Assembly: GCF_000769405.2 (NCBI RefSeq)
Contig: NZ_CP053439.1
Location: forward strand, 2,666,001 to 2,730,000
DNA from: Rhizobium brockwellii
GTDB lineage: Bacteria > Pseudomonadota > Alphaproteobacteria > Rhizobiales > Rhizobiaceae
DNA length: 64,000 bases
Direction of reading: 5' to 3'
Below are positions 8,422 to 16,559 of this stretch, piece by piece. The position numbers and the translations under genes were made by a program. Position 1 is the first letter of the stretch; every line of letters begins with the position of its first letter. The notes under the pieces are model-generated. The model made no database searches and was not told the origin of the DNA. It saw nothing but the letters and a program-made list of their open reading frames with translations.

Positions 8422-9336
8422 CTATCGGGCAAAAGCCTCGAACGGATTGTCGTGGGTCAGGCGCATCAGGGTCCCGTCGTCTATGCCGCGCCGTTTCAGC
8501 TCGGGCAGCAACACCGTGGAAAGATGGGTGTACGGCTTGGGTATCCCGCCCATCGGCTGCGCCGGATCGAACCAGCCGCGGTCATGGCTCAACAACAAGC
8601 GATCGCCGCAGCCCGCCTCCAGCGCCTTGATCACCAGCTCCGCCACCTCGTTGTCCCCGCCCCGGCCGACATGGTCATATTCGATCCAGGCGCCTCGCTC
8701 AGCGACGGCGACATTAAGGGCGAAGTCCGTTTCTTCCTGCGTGTGGATGGAGATGAACCTGTCGGCCTTGTAGCCTTCCGCCTCGATGACATCGAGCTGG
8801 TCCATGACGACCCGTCCCCTGATCGTATGGCTGCCGATGACGGCGTCTGTCTGCGCTGCGGCGCGCGCGGCTGCCCGCAGGATTTTCGTCTCGAGCGCCG
8901 TCATACCGTCATCGCCGGCGCTGAGCTTGATCCAGCCTGCCTGAAACCCGGTCTCGTCGATCTGCTCCGTCAGCTCGCGAAGCATCCACGCTTCCAGCTC
9001 TTTCTCGGAAGCCTGGCGGACCCATTCGGGAATCCAGGGCTCTCGGTAATTGCCGGTGGGCACGACGATCGGAAAATCCGTCGCGAGCGAGACAGCAAGA
9101 TCGATATCCGCACGGCGTCCGACGCCGCCCGTCGAGCATTCGACCAGTGCCGTCACCCCGAGCTTCTTGATCCGCTCGATCTCGGGGGCCATCAACCGAA
9201 CGACGTCTTCGATCTCTGCTTCGGCATACCCGGGCTGGTCCGGCGTCCTGAGGTCGACGAAAACGTGCTCGTGCGGGAGGATCATTCCAAGTTCGGATTT
9301 GCTCTTAGGCCCGAGCGTGGTGCGCAGATATTTCAA
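8422..9336 (-). CDS. Phosphotriesterase-like amidohydrolase
   Basis: A TIM-barrel metal hydrolase of the phosphotriesterase/PHP family, about 304 residues. Metal ligands are visible: HEH near the N terminus (LPHEHVFVD), a Lys in GWIKLSA that is normally carbamylated, His in VIGSHTI and SIHTQEE, and the Asp of LLSHDRGW. Many family members are lactonases or act on sugar lactones; phosphotriesterase activity is usually side activity. A TTG start at 9336 is preferred because GGGGGAGA lies four bases upstream and the product then begins KYLRTTLG as in relatives. A GTG at 9387 would add 17 residues without a ribosome site. Confidence 0.82.
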   Translation of the reverse strand: MKYLRTTLGPKSKSELGMILPHEHVFVDLRTPDQPGYAEAEIEDVVRLMAPEIERIKKLGVTALVECSTGGVGRRADIDLAVSLATDFPIVVPTGNYREPWIPEWVRQASEKELEAWMLRELTEQIDETGFQAGWIKLSAGDDGMTALETKILRAAARAAAQTDAVIGSHTIRGRVVMDQLDVIEAEGYKADRFISIHTQEETDFALNVAVAERGAWIEYDHVGRGGDNEVAELVIKALEAGCGDRLLLSHDRGWFDPAQPMGGIPKPYTHLSTVLLPELKRRGIDDGTLMRLTHDNPFEAFAR

Positions 9337-9534
9337 AATCTCTCCCCCGCGATCATACCGGCTTTGCGTAAAGGCCTCGACCGACACTGCCGCGAAAGTA
9401 GCTCGTCACGCACCGAAATCAATCTCCCACTCGGTTAAAATTCCAACAACTTGCCCCTTGATCTCGACTTCCAACTTGGCGCCCGAATTGCTGGCGAGCT
9501 GACTGTCGTATCGGCCTCTTCGGCGTCGCATCGG

Positions 9535-10233
9535 CTACTTCCCCTTCCCCTCCTTGCCCTGCGCCGGCCGGCTGATCGCGCGGATCTTGCCGCTGCCGCC
9601 GCCACCGCAGAAGAAGCAGTCGCCGCCGTCGGATTCGAGGCCGGAGACGCCGGTACCCTCGGGCATATCAAGCCGCTCCAGCACCTCCCCGGTTTCAGGG
9701 TCGATGCGCCTGACGTCGCTGTCATCGCCCTCCCAGGTGCCGTGCCAGAGCTGGCCGTCGACCCAGGTGACGCCTGTCACGACGCGGTTGGATTCGATGG
9801 TGCGGAGGATCTTGCCGGTTTCCGGGTCGATCTGGTGGATCCTGCGGCCGCGGTGCTGACCGACCCAGAGCGAGCCCTCGGCCCAGGCAAGGCCGGAATC
9901 GCCGCCATTGCCGGGCGCCGGGATGGTGGAAAGGATGTGGCCGGTCTTCGGATCGATCTTGTGGATGACATCCTCGGCGATCTGATAGAGGAACTCGCCA
10001 TCGAAAGCCGTTCCGGCATGGGATGCAACCTCGATCGAGCGCACCACCTCGCCGCTTGCGGGATCGAGCGCGTTCAGCCTGTCGCCCGAGGCGAACCAGA
10101 CGTGCTCACCATCGAAGGTGACGCCGTTGACGCGCTCGGCGCCGGGAAAGGGTCCATATTCACGGATGATCGTCGCAGCCGATTTTTTCATCTCTTCCAT
10201 CCTGTTTGCCCGTTTGACCAGGGCCATCTTCAT
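9535..10233 (-). CDS. Beta-propeller protein (Vgb/SMP-30-like)
   Basis: 232 residues built of repeated strands with the signature D-P-x-T-G (LDPASGEVV, IDPKTGHIL, IDPETGKIL, IDPETGEVL), about one per 40-45 residues, as in virginiamycin B lyase-like or YVTN-type propellers. No signal peptide is seen. The C terminus has a cysteine pair (CFFCGGGGSGK). The gene follows the two-HTH regulator by 14 bases on the same strand, so they are co-transcribed. Enzymatic or binding role is unknown. The start may be one of several nearby ATGs (10233, or the MEEMKK start about 33 bases later). Confidence 0.75.
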   Translation of the reverse strand: MKMALVKRANRMEEMKKSAATIIREYGPFPGAERVNGVTFDGEHVWFASGDRLNALDPASGEVVRSIEVASHAGTAFDGEFLYQIAEDVIHKIDPKTGHILSTIPAPGNGGDSGLAWAEGSLWVGQHRGRRIHQIDPETGKILRTIESNRVVTGVTWVDGQLWHGTWEGDDSDVRRIDPETGEVLERLDMPEGTGVSGLESDGGDCFFCGGGGSGKIRAISRPAQGKEGKGK

Positions 10234-10247
10234 TCAGTCAGGCCATA

Positions 10248-11468
10248 CTAGTCGCTTGGCAAAGGTCCCGGGAGTAACAAGATCGTCGGGAAACCGGGCA
10301 GCGGCGGGCTCATCCAACGCCGCGCCCGCCCGCGCCCGAAGGATTGCACCTTGCCCTCCCCGGCAAGTGAATCCAGCGCCCGCTGTACGGTGCGCGGGCT
10401 GGCGCCGAGCGCGATCGCCAACGCCGAGCTCGACCACGCCTCGCCATCGGCGAGAAAGGCAAGCACCGCCCCATGCTGGCCTTCGACCAGCGGCGCCAGC
10501 ACGGCGATCTCTCCGGCACGCCGCGGCGAAAGCGCAAAGCCGCGTTTCGTCGCCGAGACCTCCGCCAATCCCCGCAGTTCGGCACGCAGCCGGCCGATCT
10601 CGACGCGCAGCCGGGCACGATGCGATTCATCGGCATGTTTGCCGCGGAAGGCGCGCGCGATGAGCGTGCCGCGTGCCACATCCGCCGGCCAAGCTTCGGC
10701 AAGCGTCCGGGCGAGCGTGAAGAGCACCGGCCGCGTTGCCAGCGACACCGAAAGCTGATCGTCGCGCACGACATGGCGGCAGGCATCAACGACGAGCGTG
10801 CCCGAACCCAGCAGCTCTTCCACCTCCTCGAGCAGCAGCGGGCTTTCCCGCCAGCGCGAGATCAACCGCGCCACCGGCGCGCTGAGCACGTGGGCGGCAT
10901 TTTCCACCTCCGCCGTCAATACCGGCATACCGGCCTCGCGCGCAGCCTGCCTCGCCCGGTCGAGAGCCTCGTGCGCCGCTTTCGTCTGCAGGCGCCGGAT
11001 CGCGATGCCCGCGACCACCAGCTCGTGAGCGGCCCTTGCCGCCGGCGGCAGCGGCGTCGGATCGAGCGTTTCCAGCGCCCGCTCGGCCTCGTCGAGCCGG
11101 CCGATCAGCACCAGCCGGCGAAGCTCGACATTCCTAGCATGGGCGGCATTGACCCTGTCGCCATGCGCTTCGAGCACCTTGCGCGCCGCCTCCAGCGCCT
11201 TGGGCGGCCAGGTGAGATCGCGCGAGACCAGTGCGATCTCGGCCTCGGCGACCACGCAGCGGGCCCGCGCCATCGCCTCTCGCGGGCCGAAGGCGCGCGC
11301 CGCGCTCTTCAGCAGCGCCTTGGCGCGGACGAGATCGCCGAGCTGCGCCATCGCGATACCGCGCAGCGCCAGCGCCGGCGCATCGTCGCGAAGCGCCACC
11401 CGCTTCAGCGCGCCGAGCGCATCTCCCACTGCCAGCGCCCGCGCCGCCGCCGTGATCAGCGAGTCCAT
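10248..11468 (-). CDS. Transcriptional regulator with TPR-like domain and two winged helices
   Basis: 406 residues. The first ~200 are alanine-rich helical repeats of TPR type (DRVNAAHARNVELRRLVLIGRLDEAERALETL). A winged-helix segment of OmpR/SARP type follows (~255-320: GTLIARAFRGKHADESHRARLRVEIGRLRAEL). A second HTH lies near the end (~340-390: SSSALAIALGASPRTVQRALDSLAGEGKVQSFGRGRARRW). It starts 119 bases from, and divergent to, the DUF899 gene and precedes the propeller gene; it probably controls both. The order 'helical sensor, wing, wing' is unusual. The ligand is unknown. Confidence 0.7.
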   Translation of the reverse strand: MDSLITAAARALAVGDALGALKRVALRDDAPALALRGIAMAQLGDLVRAKALLKSAARAFGPREAMARARCVVAEAEIALVSRDLTWPPKALEAARKVLEAHGDRVNAAHARNVELRRLVLIGRLDEAERALETLDPTPLPPAARAAHELVVAGIAIRRLQTKAAHEALDRARQAAREAGMPVLTAEVENAAHVLSAPVARLISRWRESPLLLEEVEELLGSGTLVVDACRHVVRDDQLSVSLATRPVLFTLARTLAEAWPADVARGTLIARAFRGKHADESHRARLRVEIGRLRAELRGLAEVSATKRGFALSPRRAGEIAVLAPLVEGQHGAVLAFLADGEAWSSSALAIALGASPRTVQRALDSLAGEGKVQSFGRGRARRWMSPPLPGFPTILLLPGPLPSD

Positions 11469-11587
11469 TCAATTCCCGTCACACTTGTCACTCCCACCAT
11501 TTCCCCACCTGGCTTTAGATTTGTCGTCGACCGGCAAGCAAGCCTGCGCCGGATGCTACGACGAGACACAGGCAAAGGAGAAGACCC

Positions 11588-12385
11588 ATGACGGCACAGC
11601 TGAACGCAACACGCCAGCAGTGGCTGGCAGCAAGGCTCGATCTGCTCGAGGAGGAGAAGGAACTGACCCGGCAGAGCGACGCGCTGGCGATGAAGCGCCA
11701 GCAATTGCCGCGTGTGAGGATCGACAAGCAATATCGCTTCGACACTGACGGCGGCAACGTCTCGCTGAAGGATCTCTTCGGCGGCCGCTCGCAGCTGCTC
11801 GTCTATCACTTCATGTTCGGGCCGGATTATACCGCGGGATGCCCGTCCTGTTCGTCGATCGCCGATGGCTTCAATGGCTTCTTCCTTCACCTGGAGAACC
11901 ACGACGTCGCCTTTTGGGCAGTCTCCCGCGCGCCGCTCGCAAAGCTCGAAGCATTCAAGCGACGGATGGACTGGAGCTTTCCCTGGGCGTCGTCCTTTGG
12001 CAGCGACTTCAACGGCGATTTCAGCGTCTGGTTCTCTGCCGAGCAGCAGCACCAGGGCGATGTAGACTATAATTACCGCCGCGAACCACCCGCCCCCCAA
12101 CCGCTCGCCGCAAGGACTGTCCAGGAGTGGCAGCCCCGCGACAACGAGGCGCCGATCACCCAGATTGCCGCCATGACCGGCACCGATGTCCCCACCTATA
12201 CCCGCGACCGCCCGGGTGTCAGCGCCTTCGAGCTCATCGACGGCGCCGTCTACCACAGCTATTCCAGCTATGCGCGCGGGCTGGACGGGCTCTGGGGCAT
12301 GTACCAATGGCTCGACCGCGCCCCCAAGGGCCGCAACGAAACCGGCATCTGGTGGCGCCACCACGACCGGTACGGCAAGGAGTGA
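11588..12385 (+). CDS. DUF899 family thioredoxin-like protein
   Basis: 265 residues. The family signature is complete: VYHFMFGPDYTAGCPSCSSIADGFNG with C85 and C88, FWAVSRAPLAKLEAF, and a thioredoxin-like core (WSFPWASSFGSDFNGDF). DUF899 proteins are predicted thiol/peroxide-type redox proteins, but no biochemical function is established to my knowledge. AAGGAG lies upstream of ATG 11588. A short membrane protein gene follows by five bases. Confidence 0.92.
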   Translation: MTAQLNATRQQWLAARLDLLEEEKELTRQSDALAMKRQQLPRVRIDKQYRFDTDGGNVSLKDLFGGRSQLLVYHFMFGPDYTAGCPSCSSIADGFNGFFLHLENHDVAFWAVSRAPLAKLEAFKRRMDWSFPWASSFGSDFNGDFSVWFSAEQQHQGDVDYNYRREPPAPQPLAARTVQEWQPRDNEAPITQIAAMTGTDVPTYTRDRPGVSAFELIDGAVYHSYSSYARGLDGLWGMYQWLDRAPKGRNETGIWWRHHDRYGKE

Positions 12386-12390
12386 CGCCG

Positions 12391-12753
12391 ATGCTGCTTT
12401 CGGCCCACACTCCAGAGCGAGGCGACGGCAACGTCGCTCTCAACGCCGCCGAATGGCTCTCGCTGGCCGCCTCAGCAGACGGATCAGCGGCTAAGCCGAG
12501 CAGTGGCATCGCTAGCCCGGGCGGCCGGATTGCTGCCCACACCGCCGATTGGCTGTCGCTCGCCGCCGCCCCGACATTCGCGGTCATGGCACTGCTGACG
12601 GCCACGACCGGCAGTGCCGACATGATCTGCATGACGACGCCGGATGCCTTCCCGATCGGCGGAATGGTGCCGATGTACCTGCTGATGAGCGGCTTCCACC
12701 TGGCGCCCTGGCTGCGGCTCGCCACCGGCTGGCAGGGCTTGAGTGGGCGGTGA
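12391..12753 (+). CDS. Small membrane protein downstream of DUF899 gene
   Basis: ATG 12391 lies five bases after the DUF899 stop with AAGGAG overlapping that stop; 120 residues. The N-terminal half carries a duplicated motif, AAEWLSLAA (residues 19-27) and TADWLSLAA (51-59), in an otherwise loose Ala/Ser/Gly region. Two hydrophobic segments follow (about 61-76 and 88-105, GGMVPMYLLMSGFHLAPWL). The context suggests an inner-membrane partner of the thioredoxin-like protein. The longer frame from 12127 is a shadow of the DUF899 gene. Confidence 0.65.
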   Translation: MLLSAHTPERGDGNVALNAAEWLSLAASADGSAAKPSSGIASPGGRIAAHTADWLSLAAAPTFAVMALLTATTGSADMICMTTPDAFPIGGMVPMYLLMSGFHLAPWLRLATGWQGLSGR

Positions 12754-12779
12754 TGGTACCAAGCGCCGCCACATCTCTC

Positions 12780-12918
12780 CTCCGTCATTCCTGTGCTTGT
12801 CACAGGAATCCAGTGCGCCCAAGTCCTTGGGCGCGGGAGAACGACTTCCTTCTGAGAGTCATTCACGGCGCCGACGCGCCGTGGCTGGATTCCTGTGACG
12901 GGCACAGGAATGACGGAG
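12780..12918 (-). repeat. Dispersed palindromic repeat, copy 2 (inverted relative to copies 1 and 3)
   Basis: CTCCGTCATTCCTGTGCTTG opens the element and its inverse closes it (ends TGACGGAG at 12918). Inside are TGCGCCCAAGTCCTTGGGCG and the CACGGCGCCGACGCGCCGTG hairpin, in reverse order compared with copies 1 and 3. The outer arms are nearly perfect over about 25 bases, so this is a young copy. It sits between the small membrane protein (+) and the phosphatase gene (-), i.e. at a convergent junction. Confidence 0.85.
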
Positions 12919-13032
12919 ATTGGAATGGTGTTCTCGCCAAACTTTCTGCTGACGAGTCATGGCGAGGCGATAGCTTCCCCGCTAAGCAGCACTCCCGCAC
13001 TGCCTTTTCTGGTATTATCTCCCTGCCCAAGT

Positions 13033-13680
13033 TCATGCCCTCACCTCGATAAAGTCGATCGGCCCGCCGGCAATCTCGTCATCGAAGACCGCGCAGGAAA
13101 GCTTGCCGCCGAAGACGCAGCCGCTGTCGATGTTGGTGCGGTTTCCTGTCGTCACCGGGTTGGACAGCGACGGTGTATGGCCGTGGACCAGGTGCTTGCC
13201 CCAATAGTCGCTGGACTCACCGGAAGGGAACCGTAACCAGAGAAGGTCGTGCTCGCTCTGCTGCTCCAGCGGAAATGCTGGATCGACGCCGGCATGGACG
13301 AAGATGCGATATCGATCGACATACATGAGGGGACGATCGGCCGCCCATTGCAGATGCTGGGGCAGAACTCTGCCGCCATAGGACATTTCGGTTTCAAGTC
13401 CGCCGATGCCGCTGCCGATCCACACGTCTCTGCTATCGCTATCGGCATAGGCAGCGACCATCAGGTCCTCATGATTGCCTTTCAGGCAGATCCATTGCCA
13501 CGGGTCCGATGGACCGGCGATGATCCGGTCGAGGACGCTTTTGCTGTCAGGCCCGCGATCGACATAGTCGCCAACGAAGACGACGGTCCCTCCAGGCGCA
13601 TAGGCCGCGATCCGATCGATCATCCTGTTCAGCGGATCGATACAGCCGTGTATATCCCCTATGGCGAACGTGTAGCGCAT
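13033..13680 (-). CDS. PPP-family metallophosphatase
   Basis: 215 residues with all signatures of the PPP/calcineurin fold: GDIHG (D9, H11), GDYVDRG (D38), GNHED (near residue 70), a later HAG and HGHTP. Bacterial enzymes of this size dephosphorylate proteins or act on nucleotides such as Ap4A. It is divergent from an RNA ligase gene with 273 bases between the starts; the phosphatase module of bacterial RNA-repair proteins belongs to this same fold class, so an RNA end-processing role is possible but inferred. Confidence 0.88.
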   Translation of the reverse strand: MRYTFAIGDIHGCIDPLNRMIDRIAAYAPGGTVVFVGDYVDRGPDSKSVLDRIIAGPSDPWQWICLKGNHEDLMVAAYADSDSRDVWIGSGIGGLETEMSYGGRVLPQHLQWAADRPLMYVDRYRIFVHAGVDPAFPLEQQSEHDLLWLRFPSGESSDYWGKHLVHGHTPSLSNPVTTGNRTNIDSGCVFGGKLSCAVFDDEIAGGPIDFIEVRA

Positions 13681-13953
13681 GTTTCAAGCTTCTTGGTTGC
13701 AATGCGACGGCCCGCGGCCAAGGTTGAGAGGCCAGGACTTGTGCGGAGGCTCACGCCGCGCCGTCCGCCTCATCATAGCAAACGAAAGCCCGCCGCCATT
13801 GCGAAAACCGACTCGTTCTCCAGCATTTATCGTCATTGGCTCTCATTTGGCTTGAATTCGAATATGATCATCGCACCAACCACCGAAGATGCCGATCCGC
13901 AGACGGGTGCGACCTTGCATTGTGCGGTCGCCACCGGTTATGCGTTCATCACC

Positions 13954-14577
13954 ATGAAGAAATACGGACGAACCTATCACCTACCGATTTCTCCCGGAGC
14001 GACGAGCGATGACAAAGTCATGGCGATGCTTGACGGGCTGATGATTGGCGATCTTGTCATCACCGAGAAAATGGATGGTGAGAACACGACCATCTATCGG
14101 GGCGGGTCTCATGCGCGTAGTCCCGATAGCCGTTACCATTCGTCGCGCGATTGGCTTAAGGCTTTTGCTGCCAGCATCAGCCCGCAACTTGCAGATGGCG
14201 AACGCATCGTCGGTGAGAACCTCTATGCCCGGCACTCGATCGGTTATGATGATCTGCCGTCATACTTCCTCGGCTTTGCATGGATTATCGACGATAAGGT
14301 CCAATCCTGGGATCTGACGCAAGCCCGGTTCGAAGAACTGGGCATCGTTCCGGTGTCGACACTATATCGGGGACCATACAAAGCCGGCCTGTTCGAAGAT
14401 ACTGCGGCATCGCTGGATAAGACCAAGCAGGAGGGGTTCGTCGTTCGGATCGCTGATGCGTTCCTGGAAACCGAAATGCCAGTTCGGATGGGCAAGTATG
14501 TGCGGGACAACCACGTTCAGAGTGAAACGCATTGGATGCAGTCGGAACTCATCCCCAATCGCTTGGCAAATTCCTGA
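13954..14577 (+). CDS. RNA ligase family protein (Rnl2/DRB0094-type core)
   Basis: 207 residues from ATG 13954 (MKKYGRTYHL). The nucleotidyl-transfer motifs are all visible: motif I ITEKMDGENTTIY with the AMP-accepting K39 and D41-G42, a motif III-like YFLGFAWI, motif IV EGFVVRI, and motif V GKYVR. These place it among RNA ligases that join 3'-OH and 5'-phosphate ends using ATP. The ligase core is complete but lacks an obvious C-terminal accessory domain. An earlier ATG at 13864 would add 30 residues unlike the family; neither has a clear ribosome site. Confidence 0.85.
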   Translation: MKKYGRTYHLPISPGATSDDKVMAMLDGLMIGDLVITEKMDGENTTIYRGGSHARSPDSRYHSSRDWLKAFAASISPQLADGERIVGENLYARHSIGYDDLPSYFLGFAWIIDDKVQSWDLTQARFEELGIVPVSTLYRGPYKAGLFEDTAASLDKTKQEGFVVRIADAFLETEMPVRMGKYVRDNHVQSETHWMQSELIPNRLANS

Positions 14578-14593
14578 CGGTCGCTCGCCTCTC

Positions 14594-14727
14594 CTCCGTC
14601 GTTCCTTGTCACAGGAACCCAGCCACGGCGCGTCCGCGCCGTGAATGAGTCGTAAGGCGAAGCAGGTTCACCCGCGCCCAAGGACTTGAGCGCACTGGAT
14701 TCCTGTGACAAGCACAGGAATGACGTA
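14594..14727 (+). repeat. Dispersed palindromic repeat, copy 3
   Basis: The order is as in copy 1: CTCCGTCGTTCCTTGTCACA arm, the CACGGCGCGTCCGCGCCGTG hairpin, a CCGCGCCCAAGGACTTGAGC block and a right arm ending GGAATGACGTAG. The left arm has lost four bases (TTCCTTGTC instead of TTCCTGTGCTTGTC). It directly follows the RNA ligase stop and precedes the convergent inositol monophosphatase gene. Confidence 0.85.
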
Positions 14728-14786
14728 GGGTGGGGTGGCGCTTCTGCCAAACTTCAAACCGGCGCAATGCCGAACCACACCCGCTA

Positions 14787-15617
14787 TCACCCCTCCGTAA
14801 AACTCCGGCGGATCGCGTCCCAGCTTTCCGCATCCGGCGCCAAGAGCAGCCGGCCCTTGGTCATCGCAGGACGATAGGCTTCGCCACTGAGCAATGCCCC
14901 GTAGCCGCCGGCTTCTTGATGGATCAGCACGCCGGCGGCGTGATCCCAGGGTTTGAGCTCGGCGTTCAGCGAAAAGCTCATCACCCCTGATGCAACCGCC
15001 CGGTATTCATAGGCCGAGCAGCGCCATGTAGTCGTTCGGGCAAAGCGCAGCAGGCTCTGAGCGTAGACCGGCTGCTCCTCGGCGGGGAACATATGCAGTG
15101 GAACGAAGCCGTGCATTTCCCCGATCGGCCCCGGCGGCGCGGCGCTGAGCCGGGTCTGCCTGCCATCGCGGGCGATATGCCATGCCCCTCGCCCCGGTCG
15201 CGCGGCGAGGAAATCGCCGGTGACGGGATAGTGGATCAGCCCGGCCACGGTTTCTCCGCCGGAAACGATCGCCACGATTATGCCGAACAGCGGCAGGCCG
15301 TGGGCGAAATTCCAGGTGCCGTCGACAGGATCGATGATGACGGCGAGATCGGCGTCGGCCAGCCGCGCCAGTATGGTGAGATCGGCCGAAACCGCCTCTT
15401 CGCCGATGAGCACTGCCTCAGGAAACCGCGCCGAAAGCGCCTCGGTGAGCCGCCGCTCGGCGCCGAGATCGGCATCGGTCACCAGATCGTCAGGAGCGCT
15501 CTTGGTGCGAATGCCCTCGGCGGTGACGCCGAGGAAGCGGGGCAGGATCTCCGCCTCCGCCGCCCGGCGCATATCCGCCATCACGGCGGAGAATATGTCG
15601 TCCGACACGTCCCTCAT
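14787..15617 (-). CDS. Inositol monophosphatase family protein
   Basis: 276 residues. The Mg2+-dependent phosphatase signatures are present: LIGEEAV, IDPVDGTWNF (the two Asp metal ligands), and the C-terminal LKPWDHAAGVLIHQEAGG. It removes phosphate from inositol monophosphates or related sugar phosphates in the cytoplasm. It is the last gene of the ugp-like operon, and its start overlaps the glycerophosphodiesterase stop by four bases (ATGA), so the two are translationally coupled. Confidence 0.92.
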   Translation of the reverse strand: MRDVSDDIFSAVMADMRRAAEAEILPRFLGVTAEGIRTKSAPDDLVTDADLGAERRLTEALSARFPEAVLIGEEAVSADLTILARLADADLAVIIDPVDGTWNFAHGLPLFGIIVAIVSGGETVAGLIHYPVTGDFLAARPGRGAWHIARDGRQTRLSAAPPGPIGEMHGFVPLHMFPAEEQPVYAQSLLRFARTTTWRCSAYEYRAVASGVMSFSLNAELKPWDHAAGVLIHQEAGGYGALLSGEAYRPAMTKGRLLLAPDAESWDAIRRSFTEG

Positions 15618-16444
15618 GCCCGGCGCGCCTCGATATAGGCCTTGAGCGCCGCTGGCTGGTCGGTCTGGATGACGCTGATGCCGGCCGCCATCATCCGTCC
15701 CCAGATTGCATCCGGATCTTCAAGCGCCGCACTGTCGGTCAAGCCGCAGCAGGAGACCGGATCGAGCGTGTTGACCCAGAGCGAGATTCCGGCGTTGCGC
15801 AGACGCTCGTGCTGGCCGGCCAGCGTCTCAAGCGCATCGAACTTGGCTTCGCACATGAACGGGCGCGCCGCGATGACTGCCTTTGCAGTCTCTTCGGCGC
15901 TGCCGATCCTGAAGAACGCCTGGCCCATGAACGGAATGCCGTCGATCCCTTTTTGCCTGGCGAGCCAAGCCAGCGCCTCCGGCGTGCCGGCACGGGCCTT
16001 AAGATCGACCTGGTCGGCCATATCAATCTCTTTGACCTTGGCCGCGACGATGCCCATCATCTCGAGGTCCTTGAGATCGAGATCGACGAAGATGCGGCCG
16101 CGCACGGTTTCAAGCACCTGTTCGAGCGTCGGAATGGTCTGCGTCGTGAACGGCTGGTCCGACCCGCCATCGGCCATGCGCAGTGGCAGGCTGGTGATCT
16201 CGGCGATCGGCATCTCCTCTGGGATGCGATCGATGCCGGCCATGCGCTTGAGCGTGTCGTCGTGCAGGATGAACAGCACGCCATCGGCGCTCTGGCGGAT
16301 ATCCACCTCGACGATGTCATAGCCGCCGGCAATCGCGTTCTCGATCGCGGCAAGGCTGTTTTCAGGAGCATGATGCCAGGCACCGCGATGGGCGACGATG
16401 GCGCAGGAACGCGACGGGTCGGCAATGTGGTCGATGTATTTCAT
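15614..16444 (-). CDS. Glycerophosphodiester phosphodiesterase (UgpQ-like)
   Basis: 276 residues. GDPD hallmarks: VAHRGAWHHAPENSLAA (catalytic H and R, metal E), YDIVEVDIRQSADGVLFILHDDTL (E-x-D and catalytic H). There is no signal peptide, so it acts on imported glycerophosphodiesters, releasing sn-glycerol 3-phosphate and an alcohol. Position after the ATPase gene and before an inositol monophosphatase makes glycerophosphoinositol a good candidate substrate (inference). Confidence 0.92.
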   Translation of the reverse strand: MKYIDHIADPSRSCAIVAHRGAWHHAPENSLAAIENAIAGGYDIVEVDIRQSADGVLFILHDDTLKRMAGIDRIPEEMPIAEITSLPLRMADGGSDQPFTTQTIPTLEQVLETVRGRIFVDLDLKDLEMMGIVAAKVKEIDMADQVDLKARAGTPEALAWLARQKGIDGIPFMGQAFFRIGSAEETAKAVIAARPFMCEAKFDALETLAGQHERLRNAGISLWVNTLDPVSCCGLTDSAALEDPDAIWGRMMAAGISVIQTDQPAALKAYIEARRA

Positions 16445-16457
16445 GGGGCTTCCTCTA

Positions 16458-16559
16458 GAATAATTCCAGCAAAATTGCGCAGCGGTTTCCCGTCAGGAAT
16501 TGTGTTAAAACAAATAGATAGAACATTTCCGTGGTTCGGAGAAAAGCGGAAATGTTCTA
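16458..16559. repeat. Rhizobial palindromic repeat between ugpC and the phosphodiesterase gene
   Basis: Two inverted units lie in this gap. AATTCC (about 16463) inverts to GGAATT near 16495. A perfect 12-bp stem AGAACATTTCCG (16520-16531) / CGGAAATGTTCT (16547-16558) includes the ugpC stop codon. Similar AGAACATTTCCG-type palindromes are, from memory, scattered through Rhizobium genomes. In the transcript it would form a strong hairpin inside the operon and may lower or separate expression of the downstream enzymes. Confidence 0.65.
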
